Positions 39,801 through 49,814 of a stretch of 64,000 nucleotides of DNA are shown here, in pieces. The first letter of the stretch is position 1. Each line of letters opens with the position of its first letter. Below the pieces are notes generated by a model. That model had not been told where the DNA came from, did no database searches, and saw only the letters and a list, made by a program, of their open reading frames with translations. Location of the stretch: assembly GCA_023231475.1 (NCBI GenBank), contig JALJEE010003013.1, forward strand, positions 1 through 64,000, written 5' to 3'. The DNA comes from Seison nebaliae (lineage: Eukaryota; Rotifera; Pararotatoria; Seisonacea; Seisonidae). A program made the position numbers and the translations under genes.

Positions 39801-40047
39801 CTATCTCATTGCAAATGATTCTCTCAATCTTCTCTGTATTTTCGATGGCGACAAACAATTCATTTGTTTCGATTCATTCGCATCCAACTCATCCTTTTCT
39901 ATGAGAATGATACCAACAGCCAATTTCATCGACGGGATTAAATCGACAACTATTCTCTCAGTTTATCAAGACAGTTTATATATCACCGATTTCTCCAAAA
40001 AACAATTCCATCATATTAGAAATTTCGCTCATTTATTCTCCACTTAA
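36826..40047 (+). CDS. TRIM-NHL type RING E3 ligase with long disordered N-terminus
   Basis: A five-exon gene whose joined product is about 1,000 residues. Residues 1 to about 470 are Ser/Thr/Asn-rich and look disordered. A C3HC4 RING follows (about 38256-38410): CPLCQTTLSDPRNLMCGHTV, then CLKCVDAL and LCPVCNKSV. After it comes a B-box-like Cys/His cluster, CEECKDSENAACTECRHCNR. A coiled coil spans the small exons; introns at about 38656-38699, 38839-38882, 38939-38990 and 39085-39139 join in frame. The C-terminal exon, about 300 residues, has repeated short beta-blade motifs such as NNIFILDKDRNSLRRLNSDG and ISTTRTVNVFDLK, consistent with an NHL beta-propeller. TRIM-NHL proteins ubiquitinate partners or bind RNA (TRIM32/thin, Brat, LIN-41); which one this matches is not clear. 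It converges on ARPC4, about 320 bp away. Confidence 0.8.
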
Positions 40048-40335
40048 CTTCCGTTTACACTCCTCACTCATCATCTTCCCTCACTTCCCCACCTCCAATA
40101 ATCAAATAATTTATTATATTTTATTTCTCCAATTTCAATTGAATTTTATTTAAAAACATCCTTATTTGTAAACACTCTTTCTTATCAATCACAAATCGAA
40201 TGGCATCAAGCGAATATTCAACTATAAATATCTCTCGAGTTTTCTCCGGAAAAAAATTTCATTTTTATCAATCATACTCGGCGGAAAAAAAAGGAGATTT
40301 TAGAAAAGACGCGGAAAATAATGTTGTGTATATAA

Positions 40336-40361
40336 GTGTGTGTGTGTGTGTGTGTGTGTGG
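40336..40361. repeat. (GT)n microsatellite
   Basis: About 12 GT units in the gap just past the ARPC4 stop codon on the opposite strand, probably inside that transcript's 3' untranslated region. Confidence 0.85.
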
Positions 40362-40368
40362 AGGAATT

Positions 40369-41023
40369 TTAAAGTGAAAAATTTCGGAGAAATTCCTCTC
40401 CGCAATTCCTTGATCGTGAATTGAGAGCTAATTTCATTTCGTTTAATTCCTGATCAATATCTTTCATAAAATCGATTACAAAATCAATAATTTTATCTTT
40501 ATACATTTGCTCCATGTGCAGGTTGGTGATGAGGAAACTGATATCATAATTTTCGATGGGCGTCCGTCGAAGAATGAGAAATCGTTCTGCTCGTCGTGTC
40601 AGAAAGTTCATAAACTTCTTACACAACAATTTCTCGATATCATCACTCTGGAAGAGGAATGAAATGAAATGACGATTAGAAAATGGAACTTGTTTTATAT
40701 TGATTGATACTCGAATCGAATTTACCGATGGTTCGATGAGAACTTTTTCATTTTTATTCTTATTAATGATAACAGGTGTCAATAATAATTCTGGTGATGA
40801 ACTAACGAAAATGAATAATAATGGTGATGATAATGATGATAATGAAAATTGAACCCATCTTCGATTTCTGGTTTATTATATCGTTCGACTACTTGTGATT
40901 CGAAGTTGGCGATACAGAGAGCAGCCTCCAAGGTATGACGAACAGCTTCTCGATATTTCTGTCCGGAATCGGCCTAAAAATGGTCGATGAGAATAGAACT
41001 GTCTGGGAAAGTCGTTTAACCAT
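40369..41023 (-). CDS. ARPC4: Arp2/3 complex subunit 4 (ARPC4, p20-ARC)
   Basis: ARPC4 forms, with ARPC2, the core of the Arp2/3 complex that nucleates branched actin. The exon at about 40975-40856 encodes [20 protein letters not shown] and [11 protein letters not shown]. The next (about 40800-40694) has [20 protein letters not shown] and [12 protein letters not shown]. The last (about 40651-40369) has [40 protein letters not shown] and ends EEFLRNFSL. All blocks are collinear with the human protein, with GT-AG introns. A short first exon MVKRLSQT (from 41023) is tentative, replacing the MTATLRPYLS start known elsewhere. Length is about 165 to 170 residues, normal for the family. Works downstream of Rac signalling; the Rac-like gene in this window is about 17 kb away and not linked. 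Confidence 0.93.
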
Positions 41024-41588
41024 TTAACTTGAGTATCTGAAGGAGAAATATATACAAAAAAAAGAAAGAATTCTTTAGAAATGAAGAGAAATGAAGAGAA
41101 ATTAAGAGAAAATTTATTTATTTCATTTACATCAAAAATTTACGAAATTCATCATTGTTCATGTGATAAAGTTTATCGTCTCTCTCTTTCTTTTTCTCTC
41201 TCTCTCTCTTTCTCCATAGTCGAAATGACATCGATGTGTGTGGACCATTGAAGAGACGGGGAAAAGGACTATTATCTCCTCCCGTCAACACACAGAAATT
41301 AATGAGAATGAACTAAAATTTTCAAATGAATTTTTCATCAACATTAAAATATTGAGCGGATTTGAAAAGAATTTGGTGGTGAAACTTTTTTCTTAATTTA
41401 ATTAACTTTCTTAAAATTATTTTCTTAAAAGAGAACGCGAAAGGGAAGAAACTTATTATAAATAAGTGACGACTTATTGGAAAGATGAAAAACTTGTAAT
41501 TTTCATGAAAAAGGAGAATTGATTATTTCCTTCCATTTCCATCGAAATGATAATCGATGTTTATCAATGTTTGATTGCACATTTCAAT
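41024..41588. other. Intergenic stretch with a CT-rich tract
   Basis: About 565 bp between two minus-strand genes, with a (CT)n-rich run near 41180-41213. It probably holds the ARPC4 promoter. No gene. Confidence 0.45.
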
Positions 41589-43328
41589 TTACTCTTCCAT
41601 TCGTCTCTTCAATTTACGTGAAGTGATTTGATCATTCTCTTCTGGATTTGTTGAAGGGAAGATTTGTTGGTTGACACGAATATTGATGGAGTGGAACATT
41701 TTCGTCATTCGTTTCAACAATTCATTGGAGGCACGACTCATCATTAGATCGTTAGGATTGGATTCGAAGAGATGTTCGAACTTTTTGAAATATTGTTCGA
41801 TCAATTCATTCATCTTCTCTTGCTCGTCATTCTTACAACGAATCACGTCTTTCAACGACATTATCTGTTTTTTATAAAGCGAATTTTCGAAATTGATTTC
41901 GATCAATTTCTGTTCATTCTCTTTCAAATCCTCTTGTAAATCTTTCACTTTCTCTTCCACCTTTCCCAATTTCTCATGATATTGTCTCGATTTCTGTTCG
42001 AACAGATCATCACTTCGCAATTGTCGCTCCAATCCACGAATTTTCCTCCTGAGAATGTCGTTACTTTCAAAAATGGTTTTGGCCGATGTCAATTCCTCTC
42101 TTACCATTTTTAACGATTTATTCTGAGATTCTATAATCGCCTCATATGTCTTCTTCGTCATATTGAGTAATTTGAGTTTTGTCGAATTCTCTTTCATTCG
42201 TTTCTCCATTCCATCACATTTACTAATTTCCTTATGGAAATCTATCGAATTAACGACACTTCGCAAATATTCCAATTCGCTTTCTTCACGACTTTTCCCC
42301 GCAATTCCCACCGATGTTGACACTTGTCCAATCTCGTAAGATGGTGCGCTCTTCATCCTCAAATCGAACGAATTTATTGTACTCTCAAAAATATTTTGTG
42401 TTGATATCAAATTCTGTTGAGTTATAGATTGATGATTATAATGTGGAAATGATGTTTCCATACCAGTAAATTGAGTTGTAGTTAATATGGGATAAGAAGT
42501 TCCTATTTGATTACTTGTACATTCAGTATTGATTGTGTTGGGTAGCAAGAGGTGAGTGTTCTGATCGTCATTGGGATGATAATATGAATAATTGTTCTCA
42601 AAAGAATTATCCTCTTCAATTTGGTGAGTCATTGACGTTGTGGAAACAGTCGAAGTGATGTCGTCAGATGATGTGAGATATATTGATTGATGAATGACTT
42701 CACTTCCATCTGATAAATACTCTTGAACATTATCATCAAAATCAGATTGGGAACAAACGGCGATTGGATGGACGGTGGAAGTTGGACGATAATTCTCCGT
42801 CGATCGACCCACATCCGATGACGGAATCAATTCAAATTCTTCTTCTGCTGTTATAATGGAACTATCATCTACGATCGTTAACGTTGAAGTTGAATGACGA
42901 GAATTATCATTTTCTAAATCATCCACCTCATAATATTTAACACTCGAATTATCTGTACCATTAAATGATTCTCTCGAATTCTCTTCATTAACAACTTCTT
43001 CGTCTGTATTTATTTCTTCATTATCATCATCATTATCATCATCATTATCATCATCATCATCATCGTCGTCATCATCGTCGTCATCATCGTCATCATCATC
43101 ATCATCATCATCATCGTCTCCTTCATCGTCATCATAATTGGATGAAGACGAAGGAGAAGCAGATACATCACTTCTCACCTCCTCTTCATTACGGTCGTCA
43201 TCGGACTCATCCTCGTCGTCTATTACGATTAGTGAAACATCATCATCATCTTTATCTAAACCATCAACTTGTAGAAGTGTTAATTTCAGATTTTGCCCAT
43301 TCTTTAACATTTCCTTATCGCTCGTCAT
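41589..43328 (-). CDS. Acidic and coiled-coil protein, family not recognised
   Basis: A single open frame of 579 codons starting MTSDKEMLKNGQNLKLTLLQ. Residues about 25 to 110 are highly acidic, with a near-pure run of Asp encoded by GAT and GAC triplets. Residues 110 to about 340 are Ser/Thr-rich and probably disordered. Residues about 345 to 520 are coiled coil (KIRGLERQLRSDDLFEQKSR, KVKDLQEDLKENEQKLIEIN). The C-terminus has FEHLFESNPNDLMMSRASNE and ends basic. No enzymatic motif or known domain is seen; histone-binding or scaffold roles would be guesses from composition. The first coding exon may be complete, since T-rich untranslated-looking DNA lies upstream. Confidence 0.7.
   Translation of the reverse strand: MTSDKEMLKNGQNLKLTLLQVDGLDKDDDDVSLIVIDDEDESDDDRNEEEVRSDVSASPSSSSNYDDDEGDDDDDDDDDDDDDDDDDDDDDDDDNDDDNDDDNEEINTDEEVVNEENSRESFNGTDNSSVKYYEVDDLENDNSRHSTSTLTIVDDSSIITAEEEFELIPSSDVGRSTENYRPTSTVHPIAVCSQSDFDDNVQEYLSDGSEVIHQSIYLTSSDDITSTVSTTSMTHQIEEDNSFENNYSYYHPNDDQNTHLLLPNTINTECTSNQIGTSYPILTTTQFTGMETSFPHYNHQSITQQNLISTQNIFESTINSFDLRMKSAPSYEIGQVSTSVGIAGKSREESELEYLRSVVNSIDFHKEISKCDGMEKRMKENSTKLKLLNMTKKTYEAIIESQNKSLKMVREELTSAKTIFESNDILRRKIRGLERQLRSDDLFEQKSRQYHEKLGKVEEKVKDLQEDLKENEQKLIEINFENSLYKKQIMSLKDVIRCKNDEQEKMNELIEQYFKKFEHLFESNPNDLMMSRASNELLKRMTKMFHSINIRVNQQIFPSTNPEENDQITSRKLKRRMEE
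43028..43125. repeat. (ATC)n/(GTC)n tract encoding poly-Asp
   Basis: Mixed CAT/CGT triplets, read on the minus strand as about 30 Asp codons (GAT and GAC) in the acidic protein. Mixed synonymous codons suggest an older tract, or one under selection, compared with the pure AAT runs at 14-17 kb. Confidence 0.85.
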
Positions 43329-44158
43329 TCCTTCTCAAATCGCTTTCAATCTTTTTTAAACAACCGTTCTTCTCTCCATTTCCCATTGGAAGAATTGTCG
43401 AATCATTTCAATTAATTAAATTATTTTTTTTTTCATTTTGAATTTTAAGCTCGTGTTTCTTTCCCACACAATTCCCAACTTCTCTATCGTAATATCTTCT
43501 CTGATCCGTTTTCTATTTCTTAAATTTCTTTTCTTTCATTCATTTTATTATTCTCCCCACGTTCTTTATTCATTTTTTTTTTATTATATTATAATAAAAA
43601 AAAATATTAATTATGGAATTTTATTATTGAATTTCATATAAATATTTAAGGTATTGATAAGAACGGTTAAGAGTCAAACAAAGTTCAATTCGTTGCATTT
43701 TAGTTAGAATAAATACATATTCGTTTTGTCGTTATCATCAAAAATAATTAATTTTTTCAAAATTATTTTACGACTATTTTTTCGGAAATTGTCGAGAAGA
43801 AAATGAACTTTAAGTTCATTGTCGGATTGTCGGAAATAAGTTGAGATGTTGAGAAGAAAGAAGTGGAGAACTATAATTATGTGATAAAAAGTGGTAGGTG
43901 GAGAAGACGGAAGCGGAAAAAACTTAAAATAAGTCAACACAGCAACTAACAAGTGATTTAAGTGATTATCAGTAAAATTTATTGATCATTGAACAGTGAA
44001 ATTTTATTTATTTTCAATCAGCCTCTTCACTCATCGTTATGGTGATTCTATTAATGATAGTCATGTTTGTGTATCGAACAATATTCACATTATCAATAAT
44101 TGACAGAATATTGTCGTCAACCTTTCTTCTTTCTTTTCTTTTCCTTTCTTATTCATAA
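43329..44158. other. AT-rich intergenic stretch
   Basis: About 830 bp between divergently transcribed genes. Only short, hydrophobic T-rich frames are present. Confidence 0.45.
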
Positions 44159-44671
44159 ATGACTAAGATTCTCCTATTAATTCTTTGTATTAGAAGTTAC
44201 TATTTCCTTCTTCTCCTCAACTACTTTCTCGTTTTAGCATGTATGTCCATTCTTTGCATCGTTTGTTCTACCTATAGCGGACATTACAATTGTTCAGATA
44301 AATTTCTCGACAAACAACATTTCACCAAACAATGTCGTTCGGATGAAGATGTTTGTGTGAAATTTTCCGTCCTCCATCCAAGTTTCCTCCATTTATCTAC
44401 GTTAATCATCTTCAAATACTTTTCAGAAACTTATGCACCAACTGGCGCAGTTGTCAGGTCATGTGGTAAGTCGGGTGATCGATATTCTCCGTATTTCGCT
44501 TATAGAACGTTCATACCTAATTCTGGTGAATGCGCTTTAAAAAAAGGAGGTCCCTATATCGTTCAGAGACCGTTACATATTTGTTCATGTTCCCACGATG
44601 GCTCAAATGATGAGGACACGAGTAAATACTGCAAAAGGAGAAAAAAGAAGATTATGAATAGTTTGATTTAG
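44159..44671 (+). CDS. Secreted Ly6/uPAR-like Cys-rich protein
   Basis: The first exon begins MTKILLLILC, a hydrophobic signal peptide. A short intron (about 44196-44238) may remove the Phe/Leu-rich stretch. The mature part has the three-finger pattern of invertebrate Ly6 proteins: CIVCSTYSGHYNCSDKF, QCRSDEDVCVKF, GAVVRSCGKSG, GECALKKG and CSCSHDGSN. A second intron (about 44392-44425) joins VLHP to KTYAPTGAVV in frame. Ly6 proteins such as quiver/sleepless are usually GPI-anchored modulators of channels and receptors. Here the C-terminus ends in a basic tail (KRRKKKIMNSLI) without a clear hydrophobic GPI signal, so it may be fully secreted. No partner gene lies nearby. Confidence 0.7.
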   Translation: MTKILLLILCIRSYYFLLLLNYFLVLACMSILCIVCSTYSGHYNCSDKFLDKQHFTKQCRSDEDVCVKFSVLHPSFLHLSTLIIFKYFSETYAPTGAVVRSCGKSGDRYSPYFAYRTFIPNSGECALKKGGPYIVQRPLHICSCSHDGSNDEDTSKYCKRRKKKIMNSLI

Positions 44672-44962
44672 AAATATAATTCCACAAATTGTTTTATATA
44701 AGAGAATTAATAAATATTTTGTTATTCTCCAATTTTATCCAAACAAAATAAATCACAATGTGCATTTTATCAATTTTGTTCAGTAGAAAAACGATCGAAC
44801 AAACTAAAATTGGATGGACTCAGTTCCATAATGTTTTAAAATACCCAAAAATAATTCACTAGTAATTTCGGTGTAACAAAACGATAAGATCGGATTATTC
44901 ATGTATTGCACGTTTAATTTGCCATTTGACAAACAATTACCATTATTATCTATTGGACATAT

Positions 44963-45035
44963 GGGGATGTAGCTCAATTGGTAGAGCGCGTGCTTTGCAT
45001 GTACGAGGTACCGGGATCGAAACCCGGCATCTCCA
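44963..45035 (+). tRNA. trnA(UGC): tRNA-Ala (anticodon UGC)
   Basis: A 73-base cloverleaf. The acceptor arms GGGGATG and CATCTCC pair over seven bases including the G3-U70 wobble, the identity element read by alanyl-tRNA synthetase. The D arm TAGCTCAATTGG forms the A box. The anticodon stem CGTGC/GTACG encloses TTTGCAT, with TGC at positions 34-36. The T arm CCGGG/CCCGG carries the loop ATCGAAA (A54, as in other animal tRNA-Ala). The discriminator base is A and CCA is not encoded. A TCAACTTTTT run follows the gene within about 10 bases and would serve as the RNA polymerase III terminator. No intron. Confidence 0.97.
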
Positions 45036-45799
45036 GTCAACTTTTTATTATCAGAAAGTTAGATATAGTAGCAATATAATAGGAGAAAGAAAATATGTTC
45101 AATCAATTATTTCATTTTAATAATACACTTGGTATAATAGTGAGCGTGGAAAGAATAATAAAAGTTTTATATGATATGTGACGCGGAAGATTCAGTATCG
45201 ATTCCCCCTCGCACAATTATAATTTTTGTTTCATTGATAAATGAAATGAAGAAAAATGATATTGATATACAAAATCTATCGTTTGTCTTATAGATGCATC
45301 AAAGTCTTTTGATTAAGTGGATGTTGAACGATTGTTATATAGACATGGCATTAAGAACAACATAAAATCTTCCGATTTTCAATCTTCCACATATGAACAA
45401 CGTCAACATTTTCTTCTACCTATCAACTTCTGCTGTTATTATGATGTTCCAATTGCAACTGAATCTTTAAGATCAAACTTTTAAATCCCTTATCATCTTC
45501 CGGTATTTTTTCTCCTTGCCTCTTACGAGACTCGCACATCATTTCGAATTTTAATTCTTTTTGTTAATTTCACTCTATTGAAGATTGCTCAAACTGGAAT
45601 TTAAGCAGAGGAAAATGGTCTCCAAAAAGTACAGTGGTAGCACGAGACTCCTAAATAGTGAAAGACGAGTCTTTAACGGGACGACTTTAGATTTAGGAGA
45701 GAATGAGAATTCGGTCAAGTCCTACATTCGAGAAAACAGCCCTATAGAATTTATTTCGGATACGATCGAGAGCGGATGAGCAAAAGAACCGCATATCGA
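45036..45799. other. Stretch between tRNA-Ala and the LINE
   Basis: No gene supported. The right end, about 45570-45799, may already belong to the LINE, as its sequence is less AT-rich than the DNA to its left and runs straight into the reverse-transcriptase piece. Confidence 0.4.
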
Positions 45800-47150
45800 T
45801 CAACGAGCCAAGGAAGATGGTAGAAGAAGCGAGAGGAATGTTAGAGAACGAACGAATACCAGTAGCCAGCATTTCGATTCGTTAATAGCGATCCCTCTTT
45901 CAGCAAGAAGACGAGATGTACGTAGATAGAATTTCTTCAAATCACGAAGGGAACGAGGTATGATCACGAAATCGTCAGCGTATGCCATAACATGCGGGAA
46001 GAAGAAATCACCAATGGCGATTCTATTACTTTCGTTCAGTTCCCAGAGGACGCCGTCGATAGCCAAACCAAATAACCAGGGACCAAGGATCGTACCTTGA
46101 CGGACTCCTGAGTTAATTTAGAAATGAATACTGGAGCAGTCAACGTGAACAACACACCCAGTGGAATAACAAGAGAGGTGAGCGAGAAATCTGAGGATGG
46201 GATATGGGACGAGTTGACGCAAAAGGTAATCAAAAGCATAAGAAACGTTAACGGAATCGAATGCCTTTGTAGCATCAAAGAAGAGAAGATGTAAAGATAG
46301 TTTCATTTCCTTGACAATAATTATAGCCGAACGGAGAATGAGAAGGAGAGGATAGGTGCCACGACATGACGATCGATAAGCAAATTGGTAGGATGACGAA
46401 AAGAGTACATTCCGATATCGGATCAAAATGAGGTTCTCGAATACTTTCAGTAGGAACGAAGAAATGCAGATCGGTCTGTATGAATTTAACGAGGTTTGGT
46501 CGATATTCGGTTTCTTCGGAATTGGAATGATGGGAAAGAATCAGATTTACGGAATCGGTAAGACCGGTTACGAGAGATGGAAGTGAGTGTTGCACCAATT
46601 TAATGCAAACGTTATCGAAACCGTGAGCCTTAGTACCTTCGAGAGTTTGGATAGATTCGAAAATTTCTTGAGGAGTGAAAAAATCGAAATGGACATTGAC
46701 GAAAGGGCAGATGTAGGGTATAATGGAGGTGCGATACATATAGGAGCTGAAGTATTCCGCGAAGGAGTCGGCAGAAATAGAAGAAGTCGATGAGTGGGAG
46801 AAGCGATTGGTTATTAATTTCCAAATGTTCGAAGGACGTGAAGAAAGACAAGCATTACGGAGCCTGCCGTGAAAATGGTCCCTGACACACTTTCTCACGG
46901 CTCTGCGAAACAACTTCCGAGATTTTAGATGATGTTCGCTGTTGAGAGAAGAAGGATTTTCGCGGAAGGTTTTCCAGCAACCGGAAGCTCGACGCTTAAG
47001 ATGGGAAATAGAAGAAAAATTCGAAATAGGAGGCCAGAGAAAAAGGAAATAGAAGATCGGAGGTTGGTAGAACCATGTGTGTTGAGAGAGAGAAAAGTGA
47101 TATTGCGGATATCAGTAGAGATGTCCGAAAAGGAAGGCGATCCTTTAGTC
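45800..47150 (-). pseudogene. LINE reverse transcriptase, disrupted
   Basis: Conserved non-LTR reverse-transcriptase blocks appear in order on the minus strand. The pre-domain has SRKLFRRAVRKCVRDHFHGR and IWKLITNRFS. Then come EIFESIQTLEGTKAHGFDNV, IIPIPKKPN with NSYRPICISSFLLKVFENLI, SSYQFAYRSSCRGTYPL, the first catalytic Asp in FFDATKAFDSVNVSYAFDYL, GVRQGTILGPWLFGLAIDGV and MAYADDFVII. Reading all of these uses more than one frame (a shift between about 46500 and 46430, and an in-frame stop near 46120), so the copy cannot encode an intact enzyme. Plus-strand frames here are shadows. Confidence 0.85.
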
Positions 47151-47226
47151 TAAGGAGAGAAATTATCTCATAAAGAGGTGACAGGATCGGGCATTATTGA
47201 ATCAGTGGAAGAATGGTTTTTTGGGG

Positions 47227-48247
47227 CTACGCTTGGAGAGCCACCGTTCTTGATGATGGTTGAGTGTACACCAAATTCGACACAGCGAACACGAAAGAAG
47301 TCTTTTGTGGAAGAGGAAAAATAGAAAGGACGCACAAAAGTGTTTTGTGGCCAGATATTAGGTTCCAGGAAATCTTCAATTTATCCACGGAGCAGCGGAT
47401 GATAAAGGAGCGAGGAGTTGTTGGAATATCATCACGTGTCCTGCTCTTCATACGCCAGATCTTAACGGCTTCCAGGTTAGAATCCGAAATGAGCTTATCG
47501 ACGTCGCTCATCGTTGTGGACGGTACGAAATTTGTGACCAGTACGGAGCGAAGAATAGGTTTCGGGGGGGCGAAGTTGTGCTCCCTGGACTGTACAATCG
47601 GTACGAGTCCCTGATCGCACGGTGATGCTCTTCGTTTTCTGAAGCTTCGTCGTTTCAATTTTCTTGGTTGGTGCTACGACTCTATTGTTGACACGGCTTG
47701 CCGCAGGAATGTGTGAGTGAGTCTCCTTCGCACTGCCATTGAGAGGAGTGGAGATGAGGGTCGAAGACTCGTTGTTACTCGATTTGAGAGCGTCGCGATA
47801 AGAGGCGATGTTATGATCGCGGATGTTCGAATGCTTATCGCTGACGAGTGGGTTGCGCGCATTACCACAGTTCTCGATGATTCTTTCTTGATTCGTTATG
47901 ATGATCTTTAAAGACAACGTGATTTCTTCGAGAAGAACGTGTGACCTGTTGGGTATCGCGAGAGACCTGGAGAACGATGCTACAACCTCTTTCAATTGGG
48001 GCATGATCTGCAGGTTGGAAACTCTCTTACGAACAGATAGCTTGCTCGATATCTTCGTTTTCTTATTGGACTGGTTGATGGACTTGTTGAGGGATTTTTG
48101 GGAGGATCCAGGCCTTTCCCGTTTGGAGCGGATGGATTGACCATTGCTAGGTGGCGAAGGATGGTGGATTGATCGTTGATTGGAAGGATCATTGAGGGGG
48201 CTTGAGTGAGTGTTGATTCGAGATGTACTTTCAGCAAGTGTACTCAT
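47227..48247 (-). pseudogene. LINE ORF1-like RNA-binding protein, frameshifted
   Basis: The N-terminal part (MSTLAESTSRINTHSSPLND) is Ser/Asn/Lys-rich with basic stretches. The C-terminal part has ILRSVLVTNFVPSTTMSDVD, then about 70 residues patterned like the RRM-type domain of CR1/Jockey ORF1 proteins. The two halves are in different frames overlapping at 47495-47658; the shift lies at or near a G-run around 47562-47570, where a one-base slip would explain it. The N-terminal half is about 40 percent similar by eye to the copy at 50507, including PSNQR, SIRSKR and KRVSNLQIMPQLKE. Confidence 0.75.
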
Positions 48248-48695
48248 ATTTGTAAAAATTAGTTATTAAATATATGTTTTGATTTATCGATTCATTTGAG
48301 TTGTCGATAATAAGTTATTTTCTATTTCCGTTCATTCAATCTAATAAACGATTCTTATTTTATTCCAATTAATGCCAATTAAAATCTTTCCTAACAACTT
48401 CACTCAAACTAAATTTTATATTTTCTATTGTATTCTGTTTAAAGAACCGTTTCGAGAAATAAAAATTAATTCTATGTATAAAAAGGCGCGTAAACAGTGA
48501 AACAATTTAAAATAAAATCTATAAATTTATTTAATTTCCGTTTTTGTTTTGCATAATGCTCACAAAATTATCTGAAACAATAAATCAATAAAATCTGACA
48601 CGCAATAATAGAAATACTCTAATTTTTTTTAACTTGCATTTTTTATTTTTTTCGGTCGAACAAAAAATCAAATAATATTTGCTTCTTATTTCGAA
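48248..48695. other. AT-rich stretch upstream of a secreted protein gene
   Basis: About 450 bp between the left boundary of ORF1 and the next gene. It probably includes the 5' end of the LINE and the promoter of the secreted protein. Nothing distinct is seen. Confidence 0.4.
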
Positions 48696-49442
48696 ATGGT
48701 GATATCACATTTATTGATATTGTTATACTATTGCCTTCAAATTCATCAGTCCCAAACTGCATTGTACGAACATCACACTCCAAATTACCATTTCAAGCTG
48801 AAAATAGTAGAAGAGACATTCACTGAATATGACGGATGTGCTCATAAATGTGAAGCAGAGCATAGTACTAATAATTGGAAAGAATTGATTATACCAGATT
48901 TGGATTTCTTGTATTACTTGAATACCATTAATCTTAATAATCATCTTCTATTGGGTATGTGTAAGAAATCGAACGGAGATTTAGAATGGCAGGATCAATA
49001 TAAAACAGTAACGTTCAATCGAGGAGACGCCTGCGAATTATGGCTCTCCAATGAACCAGACAGTGCTCAAACAACTCAAATAATTTTCAAACAAAAGAAT
49101 ATATACGACTACTGTCGAAATTACAATACTCCATATCATCACGTTGGTCTTGGAGACACTGTTAATTTGGAACTAGAATTAGGTTGTTCGAAAATAATGT
49201 TAAAGAAATTGCAAGCTAAGTACATTATTTCTAATTCAAGTTTTATTCAGCTTTCAAAATCTTATCATTAAAATTATTAATTAGACCAGAACTTAATTCG
49301 GAAATTGGTAATAAAACAGCCAACCATCGATTACAAATTACTTTCAGGATATAACAATTGTTTTAACGATGTACATTTGAATTTTTCAGAAGGGAGTGCA
49401 GATTTAATTTTTAAAGATTTTATTCCTCAACATTTCGTCTAA
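48696..49442 (+). CDS. Secreted Cys-containing protein (3 exons), unknown family
   Basis: The first exon starts MVISHLLILLYYCLQIHQSQ, a signal peptide. The mature part has paired cysteines (YDGCAHKCEAEH, LGMCKKSNG, RGDACELWLS, IYDYCRNYN, LELGCSKIM). Joining exon 1 (to about 49218) over an intron of about 70 bp to PELNSEIG, then over an intron of about 45 bp to YNNCFNDVHLNFSEG, gives a frame ending at TAA 49440-49442 with the close IPQHFV. Both introns have GTA starts and AG ends. The product is about 210 residues with at least eight cysteines. I recognise no family. Its place among mobile-element debris and other secreted proteins suggests a fast-evolving extracellular protein. Confidence 0.6.
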
Positions 49443-49814
49443 CATGAAAGTCAGAAAATCAAAAATTCAACGGGAATATAATTTATATTTTTAATTTTCT
49501 AAATTGTCTCATAATTATTCTCATCGTTATCCAAATATGTTATTACACTTTAATCAATCCATTTAACGACTCTTCTGTTTGATATACACTTTATACGACT
49601 ATTTTTTCAGTTGATTGAAAACTTGATTGGACAATTTCAATTCTGTCAAATGTATTTATGACATAATTCTTATTTTTCAAAATTTGAATTCAATTTTAAT
49701 TTAACATTTCTAATTTAAAAAACAGTTTCCATTCATTTCGATAATATATGAATTCGACGATTAATAATTCGATTTGTATTTTGATTTGATCCTATTTGTC
49801 CGGACAAATTTTAG
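49443..49814. other. AT-rich gap
   Basis: About 370 bp with no supported feature. Confidence 0.4.

Larger units (their letters stand above)
45800..48247 (-). mobile_element. Rearranged LINE (non-LTR retrotransposon)
   Basis: Read on the minus strand, an ORF1-like frame (48247-47227) is followed by a reverse-transcriptase region (about 47150-45800). The two are separated by only about 75 bp, so the apurinic-type endonuclease domain usually found before the reverse transcriptase is missing. The reverse transcriptase also stops soon after the YADD motif, without the thumb and C-terminal region. The element is higher in GC than the surrounding DNA. Several frame changes and stops show it is inactive. 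By motif style it is CR1/Jockey-like, though that assignment is only approximate. Related pieces are at 1-142, 50507-51110 and, perhaps, 59366-59860. Confidence 0.82.

Noticed and set aside
45011-45027. A54 in the T loop of the tRNA as a sign of an initiator or odd tRNA
   Set aside because: Other animal tRNA-Ala genes share A54, and the G3-U70 pair and UGC anticodon fix the identity as alanine.
46929-48140. Plus-strand frames at 46.6-48.1 kb as separate genes
   Set aside because: They are shadows of the minus-strand LINE, whose higher GC makes open frames on both strands.
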